From positions 310,001-374,000 of the forward strand of contig NZ_CP081002.1 in assembly GCF_029590555.1 (NCBI RefSeq): a stretch of 64,000 bases of DNA, read 5' to 3'. The notes below the pieces were generated by a model that was not told where the DNA came from, made no database searches, and worked only from the letters and a program-made list of their open reading frames with translations. Made by a program: the position numbers and the translations under genes. Positions 28,133-37,890 of the stretch are shown in pieces; the first letter of the stretch is position 1; the number at the start of each line of letters is the position of its first letter. Source of the stretch: Sphingobium sp. V4. Lineage in GTDB: Bacteria > Pseudomonadota > Alphaproteobacteria > Sphingomonadales > Sphingomonadaceae.

Positions 28133-28275
28133 CCGGCCTCGTCCTTCTTGTCCCGCTGGCGCTCATCTGCGGCCTGGTCGCGCTGGCAGCCTTCTTTCTG
28201 GCCATGCGCAACGGCCAGTTCGACGATCTGGACGGCGCGGCCATGCGTATCCTGGCCGAACCGGACGAGGAGTAA
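28129..28275 (+). CDS. ccoS: cbb3 oxidase maturation protein CcoS
   Basis: A 48-residue protein made of one membrane helix (about 4-25) and a short tail with NGQFDDLDGAAMRIL, the diagnostic CcoS/FixS sequence. It is needed for cofactor insertion into the oxidase. The ATG overlaps the ccoI stop by ATGA, and it ends the operon. It is below the usual ORF-length cut-off. Confidence 0.92.
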   Translation: MTGLVLLVPLALICGLVALAAFFLAMRNGQFDDLDGAAMRILAEPDEE

Positions 28276-28299
28276 GCAAACAGCCCGCGTGGCCGGCGC

Positions 28300-28947
28300 T
28301 CAACGCTCGAACAGACGATCCTTCAGCGCCTCGCGCGCTTGCCAGCCCCGTTGTTCCAGTTCTGGCGTGGCGCATGGTCCGTCGGGATAACCGATGCAGA
28401 GCAGGGCGATCAGGCGCCAGTCGTCGGGTACCTCCAGCATCGCGGCGATCGTCGCCGGGTCGACGATCGACACCCAGCCAAGGCCAATGCCCCGCGCCCG
28501 TGCCGCCAGCCACAGGGTGTGAATCGCCATGACGGTGGAATAGCGCAACATCTCGTGCATGGTCGCGATGCCAAGGCCGTGGCCCGTTTCGGGATGTTCG
28601 TCGGAGAAGACTGCGAGCAGCTGGGGCGCCTCGCGCACGCCATGCAGCTTGAGCGAAAGATAGTGAGCGCGCTGGTCGGCGTCCGCGTAGCGATCTGCGG
28701 CGGCGCGGCGCTGCCGATCGACATGCTCGGCAATCCGCGTCTTCAGATCGCGCGAACCGATCCGCACCAGCCGCCAGGGCTGCGCATTGCCGACAGACGG
28801 TGCCAGGCTGACCTTGGCCAGCAGCTCCTGCATGACAGGTTCCGGCACTTCATCGGTTCGGAAATGCCGGACGTCGCGGCGCCAGCACAGCAGCGCGTCG
28901 AATTGCTCCAGGAAAGTGGCGTCGAAATCGGGCGGCGCTGCGTTCAA
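28300..28947 (-). CDS. bluB: 5,6-dimethylbenzimidazole synthase BluB
   Basis: A 215-residue flavin-destructase of the nitroreductase fold. It converts reduced FMN and oxygen to 5,6-dimethylbenzimidazole, the lower ligand of B12. Typical segments are CWRRDVRHFRTD, SLAPSVGNAQPWR and GLGWVSIVDP. The start is a TTG that overlaps the cobO stop as TTGA; it is accepted because every neighbouring junction in this operon overlaps in the same way and no suitable ATG lies near. It is the last gene of the minus-strand cob run. Confidence 0.9.
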   Translation of the reverse strand: MNAAPPDFDATFLEQFDALLCWRRDVRHFRTDEVPEPVMQELLAKVSLAPSVGNAQPWRLVRIGSRDLKTRIAEHVDRQRRAAADRYADADQRAHYLSLKLHGVREAPQLLAVFSDEHPETGHGLGIATMHEMLRYSTVMAIHTLWLAARARGIGLGWVSIVDPATIAAMLEVPDDWRLIALLCIGYPDGPCATPELEQRGWQAREALKDRLFER

Positions 28948-29549
28948 AATTCGATGCCCTTCTGCGCCTTCACGCCAGACCGGAAGGGATGCTTCACCAT
29001 CACCATGTCCGTCACCAGATCGGCCGCCTCGACCAGCGCATCGGGCGCATTACGCCCGGTGATGATGACATGCTTCATTGCATCCCGCTCCGTGACTGCG
29101 GCCAGCACTTCGTCCAGCGGCAGATAATCATAGCGTAGCACGATGTTGAGTTCATCGGCCAGCACCATGTCATAGGCCGGATCGGCGATCATCCGCTTAA
29201 CTTCGTCCCACGCCATGCGCGCCATCGCGACGTCGCGCGCGCGATCTTGCGTGTTCCAGGTAAAGCCCTCCCCCATCGGCTTGAATGCGACATTGTCGGG
29301 GAAGGCATCGAACACCGCCTTCTCGCCGGTCGCCATCGCGCCCTTCACGAACTGCACGACGCCGACCTTCATGCCATGTCCGATGGCGCGCACGACCATG
29401 CCCAGCGCCGCGCTGGTCTTGCCCTTACCCTTGCCGGTATGGACGATCAACAGCCCCTTTTCCTGGGTCTTGTTGGCCATGATCTTCGCTTGCGCCGCCT
29501 GTTTCTTGCGCATCTTCTCGGCGTGGCGCGCTTCGGCGTCCTGCGTCAT
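28944..29549 (-). CDS. cobO: Cob(I)yrinic acid a,c-diamide adenosyltransferase
   Basis: A 201-residue CobA/CobO-type enzyme that adds the 5'-deoxyadenosyl group to the reduced corrinoid. A P-loop HTGKGKGKTSAALG is at about 35-48, with DELNIVLRYDYL downstream. The N-terminus is lysine/glutamate rich, as usual. The start at 29549 overlaps the cobF stop (ATGA). Confidence 0.93.
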   Translation of the reverse strand: MTQDAEARHAEKMRKKQAAQAKIMANKTQEKGLLIVHTGKGKGKTSAALGMVVRAIGHGMKVGVVQFVKGAMATGEKAVFDAFPDNVAFKPMGEGFTWNTQDRARDVAMARMAWDEVKRMIADPAYDMVLADELNIVLRYDYLPLDEVLAAVTERDAMKHVIITGRNAPDALVEAADLVTDMVMVKHPFRSGVKAQKGIEF

Positions 29550-30301
29550 CCTTTCTCCTTCCGCATCAGATAAATGTCCATGATCCAGCCGTGCCGGGCG
29601 CGCAGCGCCGCGCGCTGCTCCACGATGTGGGGGGCGACCAGCGTCAATTCCCCGGCGACCAAGGTCTGTCCCGCCATGCCCAAATAGGCGCCCCACCATA
29701 TCCGCACGCCCGCCGGGTCGACCGCCTGGAACGCGCAGCCGCCGTCCAGCATCACGGCGACGCTGTCGGCCTGCGCCGGCCAGCCATGGTCGCGCAATTG
29801 CCGTCCGGTGGTGACAACGACCGGCTCCGCCAGAGCGTTCAGGGGAATGGCGTGCGCGGCGGTCAAAGCCTGTAGGCTGCTGATCCCCGGCACCACCGAC
29901 ACGCGCAAATCCACGCCCAAGGCGCGGAGCCGCTCGGCGATCCGCAACGTGCTGTCATAGAGCGACGGATCGCCCCAGACGAGCAGCGCCAACCGGCCAC
30001 CAGCGGGCAGATGCACCGCCAACTGCTCGGCCCAGCAGGCGGCGATGGCGTCATGCCAGTCCTGCACCGCGCCCAGATAATCGCCCTGCCCCCGCCGCAC
30101 CGGCAGGTCGAACTCGACGATCCGGGTATCGCCCGTCAGCACGCTGGCGCAGATATGCCGGCGCACCGCGATCAGGTCCGTCTTGTCCTCGCCCTTGCGG
30201 GGCAGCAGGATCAGGTCGGCGGCATTCATGGCGCGGATCGCCGCCAACGTGAGTTGCTCCGGATCGCCGGTGCCGATACCGATCAGGGTCAGGTCGATCA
30301 T
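29546..30301 (-). CDS. cobF: Precorrin-6A synthase (deacetylating) CobF
   Basis: A 251-residue SAM-dependent tetrapyrrole methyltransferase that methylates C-1 and removes the acetyl group, a step of the aerobic B12 pathway only. It shows the N-terminal IGIGTGDPEQLT loop and the family segments VPGISSLQA and WGDPSLYDST. ATG 30301 overlaps the cobB stop. Confidence 0.9.
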   Translation of the reverse strand: MIDLTLIGIGTGDPEQLTLAAIRAMNAADLILLPRKGEDKTDLIAVRRHICASVLTGDTRIVEFDLPVRRGQGDYLGAVQDWHDAIAACWAEQLAVHLPAGGRLALLVWGDPSLYDSTLRIAERLRALGVDLRVSVVPGISSLQALTAAHAIPLNALAEPVVVTTGRQLRDHGWPAQADSVAVMLDGGCAFQAVDPAGVRIWWGAYLGMAGQTLVAGELTLVAPHIVEQRAALRARHGWIMDIYLMRKEKG

Positions 30302-31605
30302 GCGGCGGGCGCGATCATGTGGAAGAAGCTGCCGGTGACGCATCCCCGCCGCGACCCGGTTTCCGCCACCGCCGCCCCATCGGCGTCGGTCACGTGCGCC
30401 AGTGGCGCGTCGGGCTGGTCGAGGATGGTCGAATAGTGAAATTCATGGCCCCGCAGTGCCGTTCCCGCCGCCAGCGCCCCGACCGGCGCCAGCAGCGCGG
30501 CGTGACGATAGCCCAGATGCATCCGGCGCTGGGCGTAGCTGGTGACGAGGCCCAGCAGGCCGGCCATGGCGTGACGCCCCCCGTCCTTGTCGACCAGCGC
30601 TTCGCCCAGCACCATGTAGCCGCCGCATTCCCCATGCACCGGCCGGTTCGCCGCATGGCGGCGCAGCCCCGCCAGGAAGCGCGAGGCCGCAGCGATTCGC
30701 CCGGCATGAAGTTCGGGATAGCCGCCGGGCAACCAGACAAGATCGGCATCCGCTGCCGGCGCTTCGTCTGCCAGGGGGGAAAAGGCCTGTAGCTCGGCGC
30801 CGGCGCGGCGCCAGCCTTCCAGCAGGTGCGGATAGATGAAGGAAAAGGCTTCGTCGCGCGCCAACGCGATGCGCTGGGCGGGAGGCGGCGGCAACGCCCC
30901 GCCGCCCCCAACAACAACGCCTGCGGCCGCCTGCCGGATCGCGGTGAGATCGGCATGATCGCGCAGGAAGGCGGCATAATCAGCGATCGCCCGGTCGAGA
31001 TCGGGATGCTCGACTGCCTGCACCAGACCCAGATGCCGCTCCGGCAGGCTGAGGTCGCCGCGCCGGGGGAGCGCGCCCAGTACCGGGATGCCGGCCATCT
31101 CCATGCCGCGACGCACCAGCCGTTCATGCCGCGGACTGGCGACGCGATTGAGGATGACGCCGGCAATGGGCAAGCCGGGATCGAAGCGGGCAAAGCCCAG
31201 CGCGGTCGCGGCGGCGGACTGTGCCTGCCCGGATACATCGATCACCAGCACGACCGGCCATCCCATCCGCCGCGCCAGGTCGGCGCTCGCGCCATGACCG
31301 GCGCCGCCCCTGCTGGCCACACCATCATACAGGCCCATCGATCCTTCCGCGATCGCCAGATCGGCTCCGGTCGCCTGGGCAACGATCGTGTCGATCAGCC
31401 CCGGCGTCATCGCCCAGCTGTCCAGATTGAACGAGGCGCGCCCGCAGGCCGCGCGATGAAAGGCCGGGTCGATATAATCCGGCCCGCTCTTGAACGGCTG
31501 GACGGCCAACCCGTCCTCGCTCAGCGCCCGCAACAGACCCAGCATGACCGTGGTCTTGCCCGTCCCCGAGGCCGGTGCGGCGATCATCAGTCCGGGCGCA
31601 TTCAT
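30298..31605 (-). CDS. cobB: Cobyrinic acid a,c-diamide synthase CobB
   Basis: A 435-residue glutamine-dependent amidase acting on the a and c side chains. The ATP domain begins with [16 protein letters not shown]; the class I glutaminase domain has the nucleophile in [11 protein letters not shown] at about 325-335. Coupled by ATGA overlaps to cobM and cobF. Confidence 0.93.
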   Translation of the reverse strand: MNAPGLMIAAPASGTGKTTVMLGLLRALSEDGLAVQPFKSGPDYIDPAFHRAACGRASFNLDSWAMTPGLIDTIVAQATGADLAIAEGSMGLYDGVASRGGAGHGASADLARRMGWPVVLVIDVSGQAQSAAATALGFARFDPGLPIAGVILNRVASPRHERLVRRGMEMAGIPVLGALPRRGDLSLPERHLGLVQAVEHPDLDRAIADYAAFLRDHADLTAIRQAAAGVVVGGGGALPPPPAQRIALARDEAFSFIYPHLLEGWRRAGAELQAFSPLADEAPAADADLVWLPGGYPELHAGRIAAASRFLAGLRRHAANRPVHGECGGYMVLGEALVDKDGGRHAMAGLLGLVTSYAQRRMHLGYRHAALLAPVGALAAGTALRGHEFHYSTILDQPDAPLAHVTDADGAAVAETGSRRGCVTGSFFHMIAPAA

Positions 31606-32387
31606 TCGGTGATACCCGCAAAAAGTGAATCGGCCGACTGTGGCCGGAAACGGCGATCGTAATCGGGCGCGTACAGGCTGCTTTCACCAAAGCGCTCAGC
31701 CGCCAGCACCTGGCCCACGAGGATCAGCGCCGTGCGCTCGATGCTGCCCGCCACGGCCTGCTCGATGGTGGCGAGCGTCCCGCGCACGATCCTCTGGTCC
31801 GGCCAGCTGGCCCGCCACACGACCGCCACCGGACAGTCCGCTCCGTGGATCGGCAGCAGGTCGGCCACGACCTGCGCCAGATTGTGGATGGACAGGTGGA
31901 TGGCCAGCGTGGCGCCGCTCGCCCCGAAAGCGGCGAGATTTTCGCTCGCCGGCATGGCGCTGGCGCGGCCGGGGGTGCGGGTCAGCACCAGCGACTGGGC
32001 GAGGCCCGGCAGCGTCAGTTCCGCCTCCAGCGCGGCGGCGGCGGCGGCAAAGGCGGGCACGCCGGGCGTCACCTCATAGGGAATGGCGAGCGCGCGCAGG
32101 CGGCGCAACTGCTCCCCCATCGCCGACCAGACGGACAGGTCGCCCGAATGCAACCGAGCCACATCCAGGCCCGCCACATGGGCGGCCGCCATTTCGGCGA
32201 TGATCTCATCGAGCGAGAGCGTCGCCGTGTTCACGATGCGCGCGCCGGGCGGACAATGGTCCAGCAAGGCGATCGGCACCAGCGACCCGGCATAGAGGCA
32301 GACCGGCGATGCCGCGATCCGGTCCCGGCCGCGCAGGGTCAGCAGATCGGGTGCGCCGGGACCGGCGCCGATGAAATATATCGTCAT
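31602..32387 (-). CDS. cobM: Precorrin-4 C11-methyltransferase CobM
   Basis: A 261-residue tetrapyrrole methylase starting with [20 protein letters not shown]. It carries [15 protein letters not shown] and the [11 protein letters not shown] segment that distinguish CobM/CbiF. It methylates C-11 of precorrin-4. Overlaps cobE and cobB at both ends. Confidence 0.94.
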   Translation of the reverse strand: MTIYFIGAGPGAPDLLTLRGRDRIAASPVCLYAGSLVPIALLDHCPPGARIVNTATLSLDEIIAEMAAAHVAGLDVARLHSGDLSVWSAMGEQLRRLRALAIPYEVTPGVPAFAAAAAALEAELTLPGLAQSLVLTRTPGRASAMPASENLAAFGASGATLAIHLSIHNLAQVVADLLPIHGADCPVAVVWRASWPDQRIVRGTLATIEQAVAGSIERTALILVGQVLAAERFGESSLYAPDYDRRFRPQSADSLFAGITE

Positions 32388-32749
32388 GAAAAAGCTCCTC
32401 GGGCGATGGCGCAGGTCGCCATCCGGTCGGGTGCGATGAAGCGGGATACGATCAGCGATGCGCCCGGTCCCGCGGCCGCCAGCGCTACTGCCTCACATAG
32501 GCTGCCGACGCCGCGCGCCGCGAGGCTCGCGGCGGATCGGGTCGGGGTGGCCACGGCCATCAACGCATCGGGTGCAATGCCCGCCAGCGGCACTCCGAGT
32601 TCCTCGGCCAGCGGAGCGAGCAGCGCCAACTTGTCATCGGGCGCCGCGATCAGCGTCACTGGAGGCAGGCCACGCCCCGCGCCGTCCAGCGCCGCGCGCA
32701 ACGATGCCGCACCCGCCCCGGCGCGAAATCCGAAACCCGCCACGATCAC
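32384..32749 (-). CDS. cobE: Cobalamin biosynthesis protein CobE (CbiG C-terminal domain type)
   Basis: A 121-residue protein matching the CobE/CbiG C-terminal domain: [19 protein letters not shown] at the N-terminus and [19 protein letters not shown] in the middle. Its exact step in the aerobic pathway is not settled; it has been linked to B12 intermediates. The start is GTG at 32749, which forms a GTGA overlap with the cobL stop. Other GTG codons upstream lie inside cobL. Confidence 0.8.
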   Translation of the reverse strand: MIVAGFGFRAGAGAASLRAALDGAGRGLPPVTLIAAPDDKLALLAPLAEELGVPLAGIAPDALMAVATPTRSAASLAARGVGSLCEAVALAAAGPGASLIVSRFIAPDRMATCAIARGAFS

Positions 32750-33951
32750 AGGGTCACGCTCCACTGCACCAGCGGATAGCTCGCGCGCCACCCCCGCCGC
32801 GATCCGATCGGCGCGGCCTGCGCCAGGTCGATCCGCAGCAGATGCCCGCCCTTGGCCGCGTGCCAACGGCCGAGCAGCGCTTCGGACTCCAATGTCACGG
32901 CATTGGCGACCAATCGCCGCCCCACAGGCAAGCGCGCCCAGAGCGCTTCCAGCAGCGCCTCCGACAGGCCTCCACCGATGAAGACCGCATCCGGCACGCC
33001 GTGTGGCAACAGGTCTGGCGCACGACCGGTCAGCACGTCGATCCGGTCCACGCCCAGCGCCGTGGCGTTCACTTTGATCCGGGTCGCGCGCACCGGATCG
33101 CCCTCCAGCGCGACGACGCGATTGGCGGGATGGGCCAGCAGCCATTCGATCCCGATCGACCCCGATCCCGCCCCGATGTCCCACAATAGTTCGCCCGGCC
33201 GTGGTGCCAAAGCAGACAGGGTCAGCGCCCGCACCGGCCTCTTGCTGATCTGCCCGTCATGATCGAACCATTCGTCGGCGATGCCCGATGCGCAGGACAG
33301 CACCCTGCCCTCTCCCGCGCAGTCGATCCCGATCGCGACGGGGTGCGCTATATCGTCCGGCATCGGGCTGTCGGCGCGCACGACCCGCACCCGCTCGCGC
33401 GGACCGCCCAGCGCCTCCAGCAGGTGCAGGGTCGATGCGCCGAAGCCCTGATCGCGCAGGTAGGCCGCCACCTCGCCCACCGCCGCGCCATCGCGCAGCA
33501 ACGCTACCATGCGCCGCCCCGGCGCGAGGTCCGGCCGCAGCCGCGTAACCGGCGCCGCGTGCAACGGGACGCAGGCCATGTCCTGAACCGCCCAGCCCAG
33601 CCGCGCCGCCGCCAGCGAGAATGTGGAAAGCGTCGGACAGGCCACCCATTCCGCTCGCCCCAGTTCCTGGGCCAGGCTACGTCCCGCCCCGAACCAGAAA
33701 GGATCGCCCGACGCCAGCACGACCACCCGCCGGCCGCGCTCCGCCAACAACAGCGGGACGCCATCGGCGAAGGGGACTGGCCATTGCAGCATCCGCGCCC
33801 TATGCTCGCCCAGCAGCGCAAGATGCCGGGCCGGTCCCATGACCAGTTCCGCCGCATCGATCGCCGCGCGGGCTGGCGCGCCCAGGCCGTCCCATCCATC
33901 CTCGCCGATGCCGACGATCGTCAGCCATGGCCGTGCCGGACTATCAGCCAT
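32746..33951 (-). CDS. cobL: Precorrin-6Y C5,15-methyltransferase (decarboxylating) CobL
   Basis: A 401-residue fusion of a CbiE-like methylase (residues 1 to about 205, starting WLTIVGIGEDGWDGL) and a CbiT-like SAM methyltransferase (about 210-401) with LLWDIGAGSGSIGIEW. It methylates C-5 and C-15 and decarboxylates the C-12 side chain. ATG 33951 is chosen because GAGGA lies about 8 bp upstream; an ATG nine codons earlier is possible. Its start codon overlaps the cobK start codon on the opposite strand. Confidence 0.92.
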   Translation of the reverse strand: MADSPARPWLTIVGIGEDGWDGLGAPARAAIDAAELVMGPARHLALLGEHRARMLQWPVPFADGVPLLLAERGRRVVVLASGDPFWFGAGRSLAQELGRAEWVACPTLSTFSLAAARLGWAVQDMACVPLHAAPVTRLRPDLAPGRRMVALLRDGAAVGEVAAYLRDQGFGASTLHLLEALGGPRERVRVVRADSPMPDDIAHPVAIGIDCAGEGRVLSCASGIADEWFDHDGQISKRPVRALTLSALAPRPGELLWDIGAGSGSIGIEWLLAHPANRVVALEGDPVRATRIKVNATALGVDRIDVLTGRAPDLLPHGVPDAVFIGGGLSEALLEALWARLPVGRRLVANAVTLESEALLGRWHAAKGGHLLRIDLAQAAPIGSRRGWRASYPLVQWSVTL

Positions 33952-34699
33952 GCGCAACATCCTCATATTGGGCGGCACGACCGAAGCCAGCGCGCTTGCC
34001 CGCCTGCTCGCACAGTGCGGCGATCAGGCGACGCTCAGCTATGCCGGCCGGGTCGAAAGCCCGCGTCCCCAGCCCGTTCCGGTGCGGGTCGGCGGCTTCG
34101 GCGGGGTGGAGGGGCTGGTGGACCATCTGCGCGCGCAGGGCGTCACCCATCTGGTCGACGCCACCCACCCCTTTGCAGCGACGATGAGCGCCAATGCCGT
34201 GGCGGCAGCACGCATCGCCGCCATCCCTCACGTCGCCCTGACCCGTCCGCCATGGGCCGCCACCACCGGGGACCGATGGCGCCATGTCCCGGACCTGACG
34301 GCTGCGATGGAGGCGATCGACGGCCCCACCATGCGGATCATGCTGGCGCTCGGCCGGATGCACGCGGATGCCTTCGCTGTCCGCCCGCAGCATTTCTACC
34401 TGCTGCGCTTCATCGATCCGCCACTCGCGCCGCCGGCCCTGCCCCATCACCATCTGGTCGTCGATCGCGGGCCTTTCGACATGGATGGCGACGCGCGACT
34501 GATGCAGGCGCACCGGATCGACCTCATCCTCTGCAAGAATGCCGGCGGAACGGGCGCACAGGCCAAGTTGGCCGCCGCGCGCCACCTGGGCCTGCCCGTG
34601 CTGATGATCGATCGGCCCGCCCTGCCCGACCGGCTGGAACTGCATGATCCGCAGGCGGTGCTGCGCTGGCTCGATCATGGCGCCGACCGGGGCGTGTAG
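33950..34699 (+). CDS. cobK: Precorrin-6A reductase CobK
   Basis: A 249-residue CobK/CbiJ reductase that reduces precorrin-6A with NADPH. It starts MRNILILGGTTEASALA and has THLVDATHPFAATMSANA and LCKNAGGTGAQAKL. It is the only cob gene on the plus strand. Its ATG and the cobL ATG share a CATG tetranucleotide, and its 3' end overlaps the cobJ 3' end by 25 bp. Its promoter must therefore lie within cobL, or it depends on unusual transcription. Confidence 0.92.
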   Translation: MRNILILGGTTEASALARLLAQCGDQATLSYAGRVESPRPQPVPVRVGGFGGVEGLVDHLRAQGVTHLVDATHPFAATMSANAVAAARIAAIPHVALTRPPWAATTGDRWRHVPDLTAAMEAIDGPTMRIMLALGRMHADAFAVRPQHFYLLRFIDPPLAPPALPHHHLVVDRGPFDMDGDARLMQAHRIDLILCKNAGGTGAQAKLAAARHLGLPVLMIDRPALPDRLELHDPQAVLRWLDHGADRGV

Positions 34700-35424
34700 A
34701 GGATCGGCGCGCCATCGCGCGGGATCATCCGCGTCTGGCTCGATCCGACGATAACCAAAGTCCGCATGTCGGCCATGTCGGGCGTTGCCTGCGACAAGGG
34801 GACGACATGCAGCGTTTCCTCAGGCATCGACACCGCCCGCGCGAACAGGATAGGCCGGTCGTCTCCGCTCGCATCCCGCAGCAGGTCGAGCGCGCGCACG
34901 AAACCCTCCGGCCGGGCCTTGGATCGTGGATTATAGAGGGCGATAGCGAAATCCGCTTCCACCGCCAGCCGCAGCCGTCGCTCCACCAGCGCCCAGGGCT
35001 TGAGATTGTCCGACAGGTTGATGGCGCAAAAATCATGGCCAAGCGGCGCGCCCGCCCGCGCACTGGCCGCCAGCATCGCGGTAATACCCGGCAGCACGCG
35101 AATATCGAGATCGCGCCATGCGGCCGGCCCGGCCTCCAGCACCTCGAACACCGCCGCCGCCATCGCGAAGACGCCCGGATCGCCCGAGGACACAACGACG
35201 ACCCGTCGGCCCGCCGCCGCCATCTCCAGCGCATGAGCGGCGCGTTCGCATTCCACCCGATTGTCGGAGGGATGCAGGGTCAGGCCATCGCGCGGTGCGA
35301 TCCGCGCGACATAGGGGATATAGCCCACCACGTCGGTCGCCTCGGTCAATGCCGCCGTAACTTCGGGCGTGACCAGCGCTTCGCTGCCCGGTCCCAGCCC
35401 GGCGATGGCGATCCACCCGCTCAT
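34675..35424 (-). CDS. cobJ: Precorrin-3B C17-methyltransferase CobJ
   Basis: A 249-residue tetrapyrrole methylase that causes ring contraction by C-17 methylation. It starts MSGWIAIAGLGPGSEAL and carries SSGDPGVFAMAAAVFE, CAINLSDNLKPW and NPRSKARPEG. ATG 35424 overlaps the cobI stop; the open frame extends to 36372 but that part is antisense to coding frames of cobI and cobH. Confidence 0.93.
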   Translation of the reverse strand: MSGWIAIAGLGPGSEALVTPEVTAALTEATDVVGYIPYVARIAPRDGLTLHPSDNRVECERAAHALEMAAAGRRVVVVSSGDPGVFAMAAAVFEVLEAGPAAWRDLDIRVLPGITAMLAASARAGAPLGHDFCAINLSDNLKPWALVERRLRLAVEADFAIALYNPRSKARPEGFVRALDLLRDASGDDRPILFARAVSMPEETLHVVPLSQATPDMADMRTLVIVGSSQTRMIPRDGAPILYTPRSAP

Positions 35425-36152
35425 GGCCGCCGCCCCTGACCATGGATCAGCAGGATAGAGAAGTAGGGCGTGACCTTGTCCGCATCGGCCAGCGGCGTCA
35501 CCTTCTGTTCGGGCATGGCGGCATGTTCGACCAGCCACGCCTCGGCCTCGCGCCCGGCCGCCGCAACCGCACGGCGCAGCTTGGGCAGGTTGCGGCCGAT
35601 CTTCATGACCACCAATGCATCGGTGTCGCGGATACGGCGGGCCAGGTCGTCCTCGGGCAGCGTCGCCATCAGCACCGTCAGCACGTCGTCGCCCCAGGTG
35701 ATCGGCGTTCCGCTCGCCGTCCAGGCGCCGGCCATGCCGCTGATCCCGGGTACGATCCGCACCGGCGCGGCGCCCGCCAGGCGGCTGTGCAGATGCATGA
35801 AGGAACCGTAGAAAAAGGGATCGCCCTCGCACAGCACGACGACATCCTCGCCCGCCCACGCCAGCGCCGCGAGCTTCCGGGTGCAATCGGCGTAGAAGGC
35901 CGACAGGCAGGCCTTGTAGCGCGGATCGCTCAGCGGAATCTCGGTCGTGACCGGATATTCCATCGCGATCTCGACCACGTCCGCACGCAGCATCCCCTCG
36001 ACGATGCGCCGCGCCTGTCCCGGCCGCCCCGCCTTGCGGAAATAGGCGACATGGCGCGCCTCGCGCACCAGCCGGTCGGCCCGCACGCTTAACAAGTCCT
36101 GGGCGCCGGGGCCAAGGCCCACGCCATGGATGGTGCCCGGCATCCCGCTCAT
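35421..36152 (-). CDS. cobI: Precorrin-2 C20-methyltransferase CobI
   Basis: A 243-residue tetrapyrrole methylase acting on C-20 of precorrin-2. It starts MSGMPGTIHGVGLGPGAQDLL and has VVLCEGDPFFYGSFMHL and IVPGISGMAGAW. The start at 36152 overlaps the cobH stop; a second ATG is at 36143. Confidence 0.93.
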   Translation of the reverse strand: MSGMPGTIHGVGLGPGAQDLLSVRADRLVREARHVAYFRKAGRPGQARRIVEGMLRADVVEIAMEYPVTTEIPLSDPRYKACLSAFYADCTRKLAALAWAGEDVVVLCEGDPFFYGSFMHLHSRLAGAAPVRIVPGISGMAGAWTASGTPITWGDDVLTVLMATLPEDDLARRIRDTDALVVMKIGRNLPKLRRAVAAAGREAEAWLVEHAAMPEQKVTPLADADKVTPYFSILLIHGQGRRP

Positions 36153-36781
36153 TCTGCGCGGCTCGCCAGGGCGTTGATCGCCGCGACCGTGATCGCGCTG
36201 CCGCCCAGTCTGCCATCCACGATGCAGCAGGGGACGGGCTGTTCCACCCAGAGCGCAGCCTTGGATTCGGCCGCGCCCACGAAACCGACCGGACAGCCGA
36301 TGATCGCGGCCGGACGCGGACAGGCGGGGTCCGCCAGCATGTCCAGCAAATGAAACAGCGCGGTCGGGGCATTGCCGATCGCCACCAGCGCGCCCGCCAG
36401 ATGCGGCCGCCAATATTCCAGCGCCGCGGCGGATCGGGTCGTGCCCATCGCCCGTGCCAGTTCAGGCACCGATGTCTCGCCCAGCGTGCACATCACCGGG
36501 TTCTCGGCAGGCAGTCGCGCCCGCGTCACCCCTTCGGACACCATCCGCACGTCGCACAGGATCGGCGCGCCGCTGGCCAGCGCCGCGCGAGCCGCCAGTG
36601 CAAAGCCTGCGGAAAAGCGGATATGCGGCGCCAGTTCCACCATTCCGGCGGCATGGATCATGCGGACGGCGACCGGCTCCTCCTCGCTCGAAAAGCGATC
36701 GAGCGCCGCTTCCGCGCGAATGATAGCGAAGGACTGGCGATAGATCTCCGCGCCATCGGTTTCGTAGACATAGGGCATCAA
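36149..36781 (-). CDS. cobH: Precorrin-8X methylmutase CobH
   Basis: A 210-residue enzyme that moves a methyl group from C-11 to C-12, giving hydrogenobyrinate. The catalytic histidine lies in MIHAAGMVEL (about 41-50), followed by ILCDVRMVSEGVTR and GCPVGFVGAAESK. It overlaps cobG and cobI by ATGA-type junctions. Confidence 0.94.
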   Translation of the reverse strand: MMPYVYETDGAEIYRQSFAIIRAEAALDRFSSEEEPVAVRMIHAAGMVELAPHIRFSAGFALAARAALASGAPILCDVRMVSEGVTRARLPAENPVMCTLGETSVPELARAMGTTRSAAALEYWRPHLAGALVAIGNAPTALFHLLDMLADPACPRPAAIIGCPVGFVGAAESKAALWVEQPVPCCIVDGRLGGSAITVAAINALASRAE

Positions 36782-37890
36782 TCGGCTCCCAGATAATCAA
36801 GCAGGGCTGCTGCATCCATTCCCGCCCGCTGCGGCGGCGCGCCGGCCCGCGCATCGCGCGCCAGATCGTATCGCCCTTCCCGCCCGGTAACGCACAGTTC
36901 GGCCGGCGCCGCCCGCGCGCAGCCCTTGGCGCAGCCCGACACATGCAGCCGCCCGGCGACATGGGGCGCGATCCGCCGCGCCAGCGCCCGCGTCTCGACG
37001 CTGGCCTGCGGACAGCGCGGCGCGCCGGGACACGCATCGACGCGCAGCAGCGGATCGGCCCGATCGCTCGACAATCCCGTGATCGTCCGCCCCGCGCCGC
37101 CTTCGACAATCAGGATACGCCAGGGAGTCAGCCGCACGGCAACATTCCCCAATTGCGCCAGCGTCGCAGCCTCGACCGTGCCGAAGGGCACGGCATAGGC
37201 GAAGCCCAGCGGATGCGGCCCCGGCCGGATCGACATGCCGACGCGTGCCGGCGCAAGGGCGCCCTGCGCCCAGCCGGGCAGCGGCGCGCGGTGGCGGACC
37301 ATCCGCCCCGCATCCGCGCCGCCGCTTGCCAAGAACCAAGTCGCCAGCCGGATCAACTGATCCACTGCGTCGCCGGGTTCGACAGCCACGCCCGTCGGCC
37401 GGCCGTCTGCGCGCAGGATCAATCCACCGTGCGCCCCGCGCTCGATGCGAAAATCACTCATTTCTCCAATAAGTAAGGGCGCATCCTTGGTATCGACGAT
37501 GAAGCCGACCTTGGCGGGCAAGGTCGGCAATTCCGCCAGCCGCGCCGCCAGTTCGCGCGCGATCCCCACTGTGTCGTCCCCCTCGGTCCAGTCCGGCGAC
37601 ACCAATATCGCCCGCCGCATTTCCATAATCGGATCAGCATGGATAAGTGCCAGCGCCTTCAGCCGTTCGACCAGCAAGGGCCAGGCCTGCGCGCTTACCC
37701 CCCGTATCTGAAGGTTGGCCCGACTGGTAAGGTCGATCAGGCCATTGCCGAACGCCATGGCCGCTTCGCAGAGCCCCCGTAGCTGAGCCCCGTCCAGGCG
37801 TCCCAGCGACGGGCGCACCCGCACCAGCAGGCCATCGCCCGCTTCCATCGGGTGCCAGGCGTCGGGGCACCGGCCCTTCACCACGCTCAC
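36778..37890 (-). CDS. cobG: Precorrin-3B synthase CobG
   Basis: A 370-residue member of the nitrite/sulfite reductase ferredoxin-like family. It uses oxygen to hydroxylate C-20 and form the lactone, and it defines the aerobic pathway. The [4Fe-4S]/siroheme-type cysteines are in CPGAPRCPQA and SGCAKGCAR. The GTG start at 37890 overlaps the cobN stop as GTGA. An in-frame ATG at 37938 would add 16 residues of cobN-overlapping sequence and is less likely. Confidence 0.9.
   Translation of the reverse strand: MSVVKGRCPDAWHPMEAGDGLLVRVRPSLGRLDGAQLRGLCEAAMAFGNGLIDLTSRANLQIRGVSAQAWPLLVERLKALALIHADPIMEMRRAILVSPDWTEGDDTVGIARELAARLAELPTLPAKVGFIVDTKDAPLLIGEMSDFRIERGAHGGLILRADGRPTGVAVEPGDAVDQLIRLATWFLASGGADAGRMVRHRAPLPGWAQGALAPARVGMSIRPGPHPLGFAYAVPFGTVEAATLAQLGNVAVRLTPWRILIVEGGAGRTITGLSSDRADPLLRVDACPGAPRCPQASVETRALARRIAPHVAGRLHVSGCAKGCARAAPAELCVTGREGRYDLARDARAGAPPQRAGMDAAALLDYLGAD

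Noticed and set aside
34675..36372. One long minus-strand frame spanning cobJ and upstream (565 codons) as a fusion
   Set aside because: Only the part from 35424 onward matches CobJ. Upstream sequence in this frame overlaps cobI and cobH in their real frames and has no family character, so this is not a gene fusion.
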